A stretch of DNA of 39,111 nucleotides. It comes from Acidimicrobiia bacterium (GTDB taxonomy: Bacteria; Actinomycetota; Acidimicrobiia; Spongiisociales; Spongiisociaceae). This document shows, piece by piece, positions 31,287 to 39,111 of the stretch (position 1 is its first letter; the number at the start of each line of letters is the position of its first letter). Below the pieces are notes generated by a model. It had not been told where the DNA came from. It searched no databases and saw only the letters and a program-made list of their open reading frames with translations. A program made the position numbers and the translations under genes. The stretch lies in the NCBI GenBank assembly GCA_009841105.1, contig VXMM01000029.1:1-39111 (forward strand), read 5' to 3'.

Positions 31287-33320
31287 ATGACTCTGACCGC
31301 TGACCGTGCGGCCACTCATACGCTGAGCCTGCTAGACGAACTCGTCCTCACCCTGCTCAATGAGGAGAGCGGCTACTTCCGGCAGGTTCCCGGCTGGAAC
31401 CTGAACTGCGCCGTCATCGGGGGCGTGCTGGGCGAGCTTTCACTTCTATCCCGTATCGACACGGATATGGACTCTCTTATCCTGCTGGATCGAACGAAAA
31501 CGGGAGACCCTGCCCTTGATCCAATCCTCGAGGAAATCGCCGCAGAACCGGTGCAACGGAACGCCCGTTACTGGATCGAGCGCCTCGCTCCCCGGGCAGA
31601 TTCGATCATAGACCTGACCTTGGAGCGTCTGGTCGATCTGAAGATCCTCCGCCACCACGACGGCGATTTCTGGTCGCTGGCCCCTAGCGGATCGCAGACA
31701 GACTCGTACGCCAGAATCGGAGACAGCACTGCCGTTGACTTCGTGAAGACACGCCTCAGTAGAGCGATCTTCGCCAACGAGATTCCAGACCCCAGAGACA
31801 TCATCATTATCTGTCTCATCAACACATGCGACGTTCTCCGCTACATATTCGAACTCGATGACGAAGCGGAGCAGCGTGTCGAAATCATCCGCAAGATGGA
31901 TTTGATCGGCCGTTCCATCGCCGCTGCCGTTAGCCAAAACATCGCCGGACACTTGTTCAGGCACTCCACTCTAGCCAAGCCCATCCCGGTTGTCCCGCTA
32001 CGCAAGTTTTTGCTCAATCGTCATGCCCGTGACGGCAATATTCCTGCGCTCTTCGCAGAGCTGGCAGAGGCCTATGGACCGGTGTTCAAGATCCGCCCAC
32101 CGTTCGCCGATCCGATACTTTTTCTGGCCGGACCTGAGATAAATCACTGGGTACATCGTCACGGACGCATGTACCTAAGGGCCAGAGACTATCTGGAGGA
32201 CTTTGAGAAGATATACGGAGGATCAGGGATATTACCTACTCTGGATGGTGCCGATCACTTCCGGTATCGTAAGTCGATGCAACCAGCCTATTCGCGCTCG
32301 AGACTGGAAGGCCAACTAGACGAGTACTACTCGAATGTGCGGAGCCATATAGCATCCTGGTCTGCAGGCGAAACCCTTCCGGCAAAAGACACGTGTAGGC
32401 GGTTAGTTAACGCGGCTCTGTCACCACTTACTGTGAGCATTGATACTCAGGATCTTGTCGACGACATGCACAAATACAAGGAACGAGCCCTCCAGACTCA
32501 CGTCATCAGGAACCTGCCCAAGTTCATGCTGTACACACCGGGAATGAGGCGCCGAGCGAAGTTGCTAGGTGAGGTCGTTGAGCGCGTCCAGAGTGTCCAC
32601 ACACCCGCCCAGAGAGCGGGATGTCCTCGGGACCTGGCTGACGACCTGCTGAGCATGCACACTAGCGATCGCCAGTTCCTCCCGGAGTCGAATCTGCCCT
32701 TCGTATTCTCCGCGCCGCTGATAGCCAGCATGTATGTGGGTGATCAGCTTGGCTTCCTCCTCCACGCGATGGTGTCACAGCCTGCGCTCTACGAGAGGAT
32801 CCGCATTGAAGCCGATGCCATGTTTGCCAACGGGGACCCGGGCCGCAAGGAAATCACGGGACCGGGCACCGACGTCACCCACCGCTTCATCTTGGAATGC
32901 ATGCGCCTCTACCCGATCGTACCGGCGTCTTTCCGGAACGTGATGAATACGTGCGTAGTGGAAGGATACGAACTACCTGAAGGGGCTCGGGTCGTTATAG
33001 CCCAGACAGCCACTCACTTCATGGAGGGCTCCTTCCCCGATCCCTTCACGTTCGACATCGACCGCTACCTGGCCCCGCGCAAGGAACACCTAGGGACGAC
33101 ATACGCACCCTACGGCCTGGGGACACACACATGTCTCGGATCCCGGGTCACGTCACTACAGCTGGTGATCAATCTGCTGATGCTGACGCACTACTTCACG
33201 CTTGAGATCTCCCCTGCCAAGCAAGAGCACAAGCCGAAGATCAGCGCGTTTCCATCGGCATCCGTGAACAAGAAGCTGAAGTTCATCATCACTGAGCAGA
33301 GGCACGAACTGCCGGTGTAA
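31287..33320 (+). CDS. GPP34 (Golgi phosphoprotein 3-like) domain fused to cytochrome P450
   Basis: A 677-residue protein. Residues 10-215 form a GPP34 domain (HTLSLLDELVLTLLNEESGYF, AVIGGVLGELSLLSRID, LTLERLVDLKILRHHDGDFWSL, RDIIIICLINTCDVLRYIF). Residues about 235-670 are a P450: EYYSNV in the C-helix region, ExxR as ECMR (537-540) and a heme loop YGLGTHTCLG with Cys616. The I-helix reads YVGDQLG: the acid Asp486 is present but the usual Thr is Gln487. ATG 31287 with GGAGGGG 8 nt upstream is chosen; the open frame reaches 31014 but that extension looks non-coding. Codon third positions are visibly more A/T-rich than in neighbours, a hint of transfer. The substrate is unknown. Confidence 0.85.
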   Translation: MTLTADRAATHTLSLLDELVLTLLNEESGYFRQVPGWNLNCAVIGGVLGELSLLSRIDTDMDSLILLDRTKTGDPALDPILEEIAAEPVQRNARYWIERLAPRADSIIDLTLERLVDLKILRHHDGDFWSLAPSGSQTDSYARIGDSTAVDFVKTRLSRAIFANEIPDPRDIIIICLINTCDVLRYIFELDDEAEQRVEIIRKMDLIGRSIAAAVSQNIAGHLFRHSTLAKPIPVVPLRKFLLNRHARDGNIPALFAELAEAYGPVFKIRPPFADPILFLAGPEINHWVHRHGRMYLRARDYLEDFEKIYGGSGILPTLDGADHFRYRKSMQPAYSRSRLEGQLDEYYSNVRSHIASWSAGETLPAKDTCRRLVNAALSPLTVSIDTQDLVDDMHKYKERALQTHVIRNLPKFMLYTPGMRRRAKLLGEVVERVQSVHTPAQRAGCPRDLADDLLSMHTSDRQFLPESNLPFVFSAPLIASMYVGDQLGFLLHAMVSQPALYERIRIEADAMFANGDPGRKEITGPGTDVTHRFILECMRLYPIVPASFRNVMNTCVVEGYELPEGARVVIAQTATHFMEGSFPDPFTFDIDRYLAPRKEHLGTTYAPYGLGTHTCLGSRVTSLQLVINLLMLTHYFTLEISPAKQEHKPKISAFPSASVNKKLKFIITEQRHELPV

Positions 33321-33344
33321 GGGCGAACCCGTCGGCTCCAGGTG

Positions 33345-34391
33345 CTAGCCGGTCTCCGGATCGCCCGGGTCCGGATAGAACTGGGCGCAATATCGCCGGA
33401 ACTGCATGATCTCGCCGTCGGAACGACAGAGGAGCGGACGGGATCGGTACTGCTTACGGCTCCAGATGATCAAATCCTGCTTGACGTCGCCGTGTTGCTG
33501 AGCCGAGATGAACTGGTTCATGATGGGGCCTCGTAACTTCACGGGCAGGAACCCCAGGCCCGCCATCCACCGCCTCGGCTTGCGTATCTCCCCCACCTGC
33601 GAAACCAGCGACAGGTCGATGAGCGAACCGTCGACAGGGGTGGCCAGCACCCACAGCCGCAGATCCATTCCGATCGAACGCTCCCGTATCCGCACGTACG
33701 AGTAGCCCAGCCCGAAGATTCGGGTACGGGCGGAGACGTCGAAGGTAAGGGTCATGCCCCCGGCAATCTTGCGGGCACGCCTGAAGTCGAAGTCGCTCTC
33801 GAGACGCGGCCCGTCCACCGACACCCGCCCCACGCGGTCCACGCTGTCGTAGCCGTGTACGTAGCGCAGGTGGCCCACGTCGACCGAGTTCTCCGTCGTC
33901 TCCTGGGGATGGCCGGGGAACCGGAGGGTCCTGATCCGGAGACCGGTCCATCCGACCTGATCCGGTCCGTCGGGCAGGCTCTATTGCGGCGCCCGTCCCC
34001 CGCTCCCCCACCAGGCGAAGATCAGGCCCGCGACTTCCTCGGTCTCGAAGACACCCAACCTCGCGGTCGTGGGCGGTGGAGAATAGGGCGTGGCCACGCA
34101 CTGGCCGGTCGCGTCGAACTCGTAGCCGTGGAACGGGCAGACCAGCCGCCCGTCACAGATGCGTCCCCCTGCGGTCGGTCCCATATCTGCGCCCAGATGC
34201 GGGCAAAAGGCCCCGGCGACGCACACGTTCCCGTCCTCGTCGCTCCACGCGACGATCCTCTCCCCCATCCACGTCTTCTCGATCATCCCGGCTTTCAGCA
34301 GCGCCTTACGGCTCGTGACGAAGTACCAGCCCTCGGGAAACGGAGAAGCTAGCGGGGCGTTTTCGAGCAGCACCCTACGCCGGGTTGACAT
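33345..34391 (-). pseudogene. Rieske non-heme iron oxygenase interrupted by an in-frame amber codon
   Basis: From ATG 34391 (SD GGAGGAGG) the frame encodes a Rieske domain: FCPHLGAD (Cys63, His65) and VCPFHGYEF (Cys85, His88). Codon 137 is TAG (33983-33981), followed in the same frame by SLPDG, then HPQETTENSVDVGHLRYVHGY with the mononuclear-iron ligands His174 and His179, running to 33345 (348 codons in all). The layout matches KshA/Neverland-type steroid oxygenases. The interrupted residue follows APQ where a Trp is expected, and TGG to TAG is a single change. Without readthrough only a ferredoxin-like fragment is made. It converges with the P450 gene. Confidence 0.8.
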
Positions 34392-34682
34392 CGCTGGCCC
34401 TCCTCCCCGTAATCCGCTTATGGGGCCGTCCACACGGTTCCGCATACCCTACCCCCGAACGCGTGCGTCTCAGGCGTAACAGCACCACCAAATGGCCGCT
34501 GTTAACGCTCCTGTGGAGATCAGAACGGCGGTTCCTGAGGATGGCGAGGACTTCTCTACCAGCCAATCCACAATGACCGCAAGGAAGACCGGCAGACCCG
34601 GCTTCGCGTTGTCGCAGGACCATGGCATCATCACCGCGGGGGTCGACAGGCCTTGGAGCAGGACGAGGATCGGGAGCGCCGG

Positions 34683-35108
34683 ATGAGCGACTGGACGAGG
34701 GACGTGAACGACTGGAACGAGGCGATCATCGAAGAGTTCCGCTCCAACGACGGTCGGGTGGGTGGCATGTTCGAAGGGCAGCCCCTGCTACTTCTTCACC
34801 ACAAGGGCGCCCGCACGGGGACCCGGCGGGTTACACCTCTCACGTACCAGGACTTGGCCGATGGCTACGCGGTCTTCGCCTCCAAGGCCGGGGCGGACAC
34901 CAACCCCGACTGGTACCACAACGTGGTAGCCAATCCGGGGACGGAGGTGGAGATCGGGACCGAGACGATCCGGGTCCGCGCCCGGGTCGCCTCAAGAGTG
35001 GAGCGGGACCGGATCTGGAGCAGGCAGAAGCAGGACTATCCGCAGTTCGCGGAGTACGAAGCCAAGACAGCTCGGGTCATCCCGGTCATCGTGCTCGAAC
35101 GTACCTGA
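34683..35108 (+). CDS. Deazaflavin (F420)-dependent nitroreductase family protein (Ddn-like)
   Basis: A 141-residue split-barrel protein with LLLLHHKGARTGTRRVTPLTYQDLADGYAVFASKAGADTNPDWYHNVVANPG, a block typical of the Mycobacterium Ddn family that binds F420. ATG 34683 (MSDWTRDVND) with CGGGAGC upstream is preferred to the TTG at 34653. Members reduce quinones or nitroaromatics; the natural role is often protection of menaquinone. In mycobacteria, to my knowledge, an F420-binding gene also lies near gltX and the Glu/Gln tRNAs. It is followed by the aminotransferase after 34 nt. Confidence 0.88.
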   Translation: MSDWTRDVNDWNEAIIEEFRSNDGRVGGMFEGQPLLLLHHKGARTGTRRVTPLTYQDLADGYAVFASKAGADTNPDWYHNVVANPGTEVEIGTETIRVRARVASRVERDRIWSRQKQDYPQFAEYEAKTARVIPVIVLERT

Positions 35109-35142
35109 GACCGTTGCTGCCTGATCTGGCAAACTCGACCGT

Positions 35143-36399
35143 GTGAAGCCCGACCCGGATACTCCGCTGCGGCCCATCGACGTCGAGTTCGCCCGCCGCC
35201 AGTTCCCCGCATTCTCCGACGCCCGTCTCGCCCGGTGGGCTCACTTCGAGAACGCCGGCGGCTCCTATGCCTGCCGCCAGGTGATCGATCGGCTGACCGG
35301 CTTCTATAGCCGCACCAAGGTCCAGCCCGGTCACGCCTTCCCGCTCTCGGTCGAGGCCACCGAGGCGATGGAGCACTCATACCGGCGGATGGCAGCGTGG
35401 ATGGGCGTGGGCGTGGATGAGATCCACTTCGGGCCGTCCACCTCGCAGAACACCTACGTCCTGGCCCGGGCGTTCCGGTCCATGTGGCGCGACGGGGACG
35501 AGATCGTCGCATCCACGCAGGACCACGAGGCCAACGCCGGGGTATGGAGGCGGTTGGAGGACAAGGGGATCGTCGTAAGGGAGTGGCGGGTGGACCCCGA
35601 GAAGGGAACCCTGGACCTGGCCGATCTCGACCGATTGATGACCGAACGCACCAGGCTGGTCGCCTTCCCCCATGCCTCGAACATAGTGGCCGCCATCAAC
35701 CCGGTCACAGAGGTAGTGGCCCGGGCGGCGGAGGTGGGCGCCCGGGTGGTGGTCGACGGAGTGTCCTACGCACCCCACGGCCTACCCGACATCGGGGAGC
35801 TCGGAGTCGATGTCTACCTCTTCTCCGCCTACAAGACATGGGGCCCGCACCAGGGCGTGATGTACGTCGGCCGCGACCTGGCCGGCCGGCTCGGGAACGA
35901 GGGCCACTACTTCGTGGCCGACCAGCTCCGATACAAGCTGGTGCCCGCCGGTCACGACCACGCCCAGGTCGCGGCGTGCGCGGGGGTGATCGACTACTTG
36001 GACGACCTGTATGCGCACCATGGAGGACCCTCTGCGACTCCGGTGGAACGGGGACGGGCGGTCCATGATTTGTTCCGGGCCTACGAGACGAGGCTGCTGG
36101 ACCGCCTGCTGCGTTACGTGGCGGGGCGGGACGACGTTCGGGTGGCCGGCCCGACCGACGCTACCCGGCGGGCCCCCACCGTGTCGATCGTCCCGTTGCG
36201 GCGCCCGGTAACAGACGTCGCGGAATCTCTGGTCCGCGACCGGATGATGGTCGGCGTCGGGGACTTCTACGCCCCCCGCCTCCTCGACGAGATGGGGATC
36301 CCGACGGATCCCGGCGTGCTGAGGATGTCCTTCACCCACTACAACACCGAAGACGAGATACAGCGGCTCATCGAAGCCCTCGACTTTGCTCTCGGCTGA
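35143..36399 (+). CDS. Cysteine desulfurase-like / class V aminotransferase
   Basis: A 418-residue PLP enzyme. Marks: AHFENAGGSYACRQVIDRL (about 32-50), FGPSTSQNTYVLARAF in the cofactor phosphate region, the His of TQDHEANAG, VVDGVSYAPHGLPDI with the PLP-binding Asp, and Lys in FSAYKTWGPHQG as the Schiff-base residue. The C-terminal domain ends with GVLRMSFTHYNTEDEI. It belongs to the SufS/Csd-like branch, but the substrate Cys loop of true desulfurases is not obvious, so an isopenicillin-epimerase-like or lyase role is possible. The start is GTG 35143 and no SD is seen. Confidence 0.85.
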   Translation: MKPDPDTPLRPIDVEFARRQFPAFSDARLARWAHFENAGGSYACRQVIDRLTGFYSRTKVQPGHAFPLSVEATEAMEHSYRRMAAWMGVGVDEIHFGPSTSQNTYVLARAFRSMWRDGDEIVASTQDHEANAGVWRRLEDKGIVVREWRVDPEKGTLDLADLDRLMTERTRLVAFPHASNIVAAINPVTEVVARAAEVGARVVVDGVSYAPHGLPDIGELGVDVYLFSAYKTWGPHQGVMYVGRDLAGRLGNEGHYFVADQLRYKLVPAGHDHAQVAACAGVIDYLDDLYAHHGGPSATPVERGRAVHDLFRAYETRLLDRLLRYVAGRDDVRVAGPTDATRRAPTVSIVPLRRPVTDVAESLVRDRMMVGVGDFYAPRLLDEMGIPTDPGVLRMSFTHYNTEDEIQRLIEALDFALG

Positions 36400-36565
36400 C
36401 CGACGGATATCAAGTCACCGGGTACTAACAGGTAGTTGACTTCCGGATCGTTCTTCCCGCATCGTCGTGAAGCTCCGGAGGGAGTTGGCAATGGCCGAGA
36501 GTCGGTCGCACTTGCGAGATACACTGTCTCAGTGATCCCCCCAGTTCGCCTCGGTGGCTGGGTGC

Positions 36566-36591
36566 GAGGCTCGCCCGTGGTGGCGAGCCTC
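36566..36591 (+). terminator. Strong hairpin between the aminotransferase and gltX
   Basis: GAGGCTCGCC (36566-36575) pairs perfectly with GGCGAGCCTC (36582-36591) around CGTGGT, followed on the plus strand by TGCGTTTCTC. It lies 167 nt beyond the aminotransferase stop. It may end that transcript or a small RNA starting in the gap. The 243-bp gap also contains CACTGTCTCAGTG (36519-36533 region) and CCCAG...CTGGG stems. Confidence 0.45.
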
Positions 36592-36642
36592 TGCGTTTCT
36601 CACGGTCTTCAGCCTGCGGTGTCCCGGCGGGGACGTCGTAGG

Positions 36643-38106
36643 TCAACCGTTCGCCGGGGAGAGCCGGTCGATTGCAGCCGCGATCCGGGCGAGGGCGACC
36701 GCCCTCGGGAGAGCCTCCAGGCTCTCGAACAGGGGTGGTGAGATGTTGGAGCCGGTGATCGCCACCCGGATCGGCTGCCAACCCTTGCGGGGGTTGAGGC
36801 TCTCGACGGCCAGCATGTCCCGCAAGGCCTGCTCGATGTTCCCGGCGGTCCACTCCCCGACGCCTTCGAGCATCGTCCGGGCGGCGACCAGTGCTCGCGG
36901 GGCGTCGGACTTCATCACCTTCCGCCAAGCCTTCTCCTCGTAGGTGATGTCCGAGAACAGGAAGCGCGCTGCCGGACCGATATCGGTGGTCAGCTTGGCG
37001 CGCTCCTGTATGAGGGGCGCAAGTCCGGCCAGACGGCTCCGTTCATCATCGTCCAAGTCGCGCCCCAGGTCCTCCTCGACCGAGACGACCGCCAGATCGG
37101 CGAAGTGCCCGGTTGCCATCGACCGCATGTACACACCGTTCATCCAGCCCAGCTTGTCGGGGTCGAATACGGCCGCGCTCTTCTGGACATCCGCCAGATC
37201 GAAGGCGGCGATCGCCTCCTCCCGACCGAAGACCTCGTTGTCGGGATCGAGCGACCAGCCCAGCAGACCCATGTAGTTGAACACTGCCTCCGGTAAGTAC
37301 CCGCCCTCCCGGTAGGCCCGTAGCGAGGTGTCGCCGTGCCGCTTCGACAGCTTCCGCCCGTCCGGACCGAAGAGGAGCGGGAGATGGGCGTAGACGGGCC
37401 GGTCACCTCCGAGCGCCTCGGTGATCAGGATGTGCTTGGGAGTCGAGGAAAGCAGGTCCTCCCCCCTGGCTACGTGGGTGATCCCGTAGTCGATGTCATC
37501 GATTGTGGACGCCAGGTGGTAGGTCGGTGAGCCGTCGGAGCGCAGGATCACGAAGTCGTCGATAGCCTCCGCCTCGAACCGCACCTCGCCCCGGACCACA
37601 TCCGTGAACCCCACCGCCCGGCCCGGATTCGAAAATCGGACCACCGCCCGCTCCCCGGCCCTGAGACGCCGCCGGGTTGTGTCCGGGTCGCTGCCGGGAG
37701 GACGCCGCACGTAGTGGCCGGGGGCTTTCTTCTCGGCCCGGGCCCGCGCCCGCAACTCCTCCAACTCCTCTGCCGAGCGAAAGTCGTGGTAGGCGCGTCC
37801 CATGTCGATCAACCGGTCCGCCGCCTCCCGGTAGCGATCGAAGCGGTCGGACTGGCGATACGTACCGTGCGGCCCTCCCACCTCCACACCCTCGTCCCAA
37901 TCTAGACCCAGCCAGCGGAACCCGGAGACGATGTCCTCTATGTAGTGGTCGTCAGAGCGGGCCCGGTCGGTGTCGTCGATGCGGATGATGAAAACACCAC
38001 CGTGACGCCGGGCGTACAGCCAGTTGAACAGCGCCGCCCGGACGTTGCCAACATGCAGGTAGCCGGTCGGCGACGGGGCGATTCGGACCCGGGGATGACT
38101 GCTCAT
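36643..38106 (-). CDS. gltX: Glutamyl-tRNA synthetase
   Basis: A 487-residue class I synthetase. The HIGH motif appears in APSPTGYLHVGN, KMSKS as GRKLSKRHG (about 245-253), with RIDDTDRARS, HYVRRPPG, YHLASTIDDIDYGITHVARGEDLLSSTPKH and FNYMGLLGWS as family blocks. It charges tRNA-Glu and, in bacteria lacking GlnRS, also tRNA-Gln for amidation. ATG 38106 overlaps the stop of the FAH-family gene (ATGA). Both tRNA-Glu isoacceptors and a tRNA-Gln lie within 8 kb. Confidence 0.95.
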   Translation of the reverse strand: MSSHPRVRIAPSPTGYLHVGNVRAALFNWLYARRHGGVFIIRIDDTDRARSDDHYIEDIVSGFRWLGLDWDEGVEVGGPHGTYRQSDRFDRYREAADRLIDMGRAYHDFRSAEELEELRARARAEKKAPGHYVRRPPGSDPDTTRRRLRAGERAVVRFSNPGRAVGFTDVVRGEVRFEAEAIDDFVILRSDGSPTYHLASTIDDIDYGITHVARGEDLLSSTPKHILITEALGGDRPVYAHLPLLFGPDGRKLSKRHGDTSLRAYREGGYLPEAVFNYMGLLGWSLDPDNEVFGREEAIAAFDLADVQKSAAVFDPDKLGWMNGVYMRSMATGHFADLAVVSVEEDLGRDLDDDERSRLAGLAPLIQERAKLTTDIGPAARFLFSDITYEEKAWRKVMKSDAPRALVAARTMLEGVGEWTAGNIEQALRDMLAVESLNPRKGWQPIRVAITGSNISPPLFESLEALPRAVALARIAAAIDRLSPANG

Positions 38107-38864
38107 TCGGAAACGACCGGATTGGTGAGGGCGCCCACTCCCTCGAGCGACACGTCCACGACATCGCCGCTCCTGACAGGCCCGCCGCCCGGGGGGGTAC
38201 CGGTGAGGATCACGTCGCCGGGTAGCAGGGTCATCACGTAGGTCACGAAGGAGATCAGCTCTGCAACCCCGAAGATCATGTCGTTGATCGATGTTCCCTG
38301 GCGCAGTACGCCGTTCACCCGGCACTCGAGAGAGAAGTCCTCCAGGGGATCGTATTCGGTCTCGATGGCGGGCCCGAGCGGGCAGAAGGAGTCGAAGCTC
38401 TTGGCCCGGGCCGGCTGCCGCTCCTCCCGCAGAAGGTCCTCGGCTGTGATGTCGTTGCCGGCGGTGTAGCCGAGCACCACCGAGGAGGCATCCTCGACCG
38501 CCACCTTGCGGGCGACCTTGCCGATCACCACGGCCAGGGCTGCTCCGTGGTGGACCTCGCCGGACAGGGCGGGCAGCACGATCGCCTGGCTCGGGCCGAT
38601 GACCGACGTGGAGGGCTTCATGAACAGGCTCGGCCTGTCCGGCAGCACGCTCCCGGCCTCGTCCGGACCGGAGGCGTAGTTGGCGGCGACTCCGATCACC
38701 TTGGTCGGGAACACCGGCGACAGGAGCCGGGCCTGGCGGAAGTCGACCACCACCTCGGTCGGTTGCCAGGCCACGAACGGAGTACCGTCGTGGATGCGGA
38801 TTCCCTCCGGCTCGACAGCGCCGTAACGGATACCCTCGGGGGTCTGCATCCGGACGATCTTCAC
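38103..38864 (-). CDS. Fumarylacetoacetate hydrolase-family protein lacking the usual metal ligands
   Basis: A 253-residue FAH-fold protein with IGVAANYASGPDE (58-69), LFMKPSTSVIGP, VHHGAALAVVIGK (104-116), LGYTAGNDITAED (131-143), AKSFDSFCPLGP, NDMIFGVAELISFVTYVMTLLPGDVILTGTPPG. The fold and blocks are clear. The usual H-x-x-E of the NYADHxxE loop has Gly66 for His, and the E-x-E metal pair (HHExEL) is Gly107 and Ala109; only Asp138 of the metal triad remains. It may be catalytically inactive or have a changed activity. GTG 38864 is the start. Mycobacteria carry a related gene at this place before gltX, to my knowledge. Confidence 0.88.
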   Translation of the reverse strand: MKIVRMQTPEGIRYGAVEPEGIRIHDGTPFVAWQPTEVVVDFRQARLLSPVFPTKVIGVAANYASGPDEAGSVLPDRPSLFMKPSTSVIGPSQAIVLPALSGEVHHGAALAVVIGKVARKVAVEDASSVVLGYTAGNDITAEDLLREERQPARAKSFDSFCPLGPAIETEYDPLEDFSLECRVNGVLRQGTSINDMIFGVAELISFVTYVMTLLPGDVILTGTPPGGGPVRSGDVVDVSLEGVGALTNPVVSE

Positions 38865-38948
38865 CGGCCCACGCTCCCCGACGCATGCGGCGATCCGAGT
38901 CCCTGCCGGAGGTTTTTTCGCGTTCTCGGGGTGATGTAGCCGGATCTG

Positions 38949-39111
38949 TCATACGGTCGCACCATGCTGGGGACCACCAAATACCCGGCGGATCCGAGCC
39001 CAGACGTCGGCCCGGCCGCCCGAGGGGTTATCGAACATCGAGAGCGGGCCCCGAGGCCCGGCCCGGCGGAGCGCGCTCTCATCCCAGGAGAGGTGGCGGT
39101 GGGGGAGGGCC
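38949..39111 (-). CDS. Probable C-terminal end of an unrecognised gene, cut by the window edge
   Basis: On the minus strand a frame enters from the window edge and ends at TGA (38951-38949). It reads HLSWDESALRRAGPRG, then SMFDNPSGGRADVWARIRRVFGG near the end. The third codon positions are GC-rich and the residues look protein-like, unlike the other frames here. It points the same way as the FAH and gltX genes. The competing plus-strand frame from ATG 38964 looks poorer. No family can be named from 53 residues. Confidence 0.35.
   Translation of the reverse strand, partial: ALPHRHLSWDESALRRAGPRGPLSMFDNPSGGRADVWARIRRVFGGPQHGATV

Noticed and set aside
33345-34391. Frameshift in the Rieske gene
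   Set aside because: The two halves are in the same frame (both stops fall in one phase) and translate continuously apart from the TAG, so it is a nonsense codon, not a shift.
38964-39111. Plus-strand gene start ATG at 38964
   Set aside because: The frame has poorer composition than the minus-strand frame and no SD; direction and codon use favour the minus-strand gene end.

Overview
This is a high-GC window (roughly two-thirds G+C by eye) from an actinomycetote, inferred to be Acidimicrobiia-like or a related uncultured lineage. The evidence is coenzyme F420 biosynthesis and F420-dependent enzymes (CofC, an LLM-class oxidoreductase, a Ddn-like protein), a mycothiol-type PIG-L deacetylase, many GTG/TTG starts, and an FAH-family gene overlapping gltX near Glu/Gln tRNA genes, an arrangement I also know from mycobacteria. 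The gene content is mostly accessory metabolism: SDR and MDR dehydrogenases, VOC proteins and transporters.

Layout. 1-4.5 kb: a truncated zinc alcohol dehydrogenase (-), then an MFS transporter, cofC, an SDR, an LLM-class F420 oxidoreductase and a RidA protein (+). 4.7-8.9 kb: a small membrane protein (+), then a minus-strand operon (transcribed NTF2-like, NAD(P) oxidoreductase, DapA-like aldolase, ornithine-cyclodeaminase-like enzyme, NifU-domain protein). 9-11.3 kb: VOC protein, ATC-hydrolase-like protein and a zinc dehydrogenase (+), meeting an SDR (-). 12.2-16 kb: a glutaredoxin-like gene with an in-frame UGA at its redox site, a small hypothetical, a polar amino-acid ABC transporter and a VOC protein (+). 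16-21.4 kb (-): coxM-coxS-coxL of form I aerobic CO dehydrogenase, an XdhC-YHS fusion and a Cu-Zn superoxide dismutase. 21.5-25.4 kb: GlpD and an AlbA_2/ATPase protein with a duplicated operator region. 25.4-28.2 kb: PIG-L deacetylase, glycerate kinase and an SDR (+). 28.6-31 kb (-): three tRNA genes, a GcvT-like protein and a membrane protein. 31.3-36.4 kb: a GPP34-cytochrome P450 fusion (+), a Rieske oxygenase broken by an amber codon (-), a Ddn-like protein and a class V aminotransferase (+). 36.6-39.1 kb (-): gltX, a divergent FAH-family gene and a probable gene end.

Most notable: (1) a candidate selenoprotein glutaredoxin with a U-x-x-C motif and a bacterial-SECIS-like hairpin; (2) two related ~104-nt elements, before the DapA-like gene and before xdhC, with inverted ends and compensatory changes, suggesting an undescribed cis-regulatory RNA; (3) a GPP34-P450 fusion; (4) paired palindromes at a fixed 51-bp spacing, duplicated 316 bp apart, upstream of the AlbA_2 protein; and (5) several enzymes lacking expected catalytic residues (FAH, SDR, MDR). 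No computation or database search was run; family names rest on recognised motifs and general knowledge.
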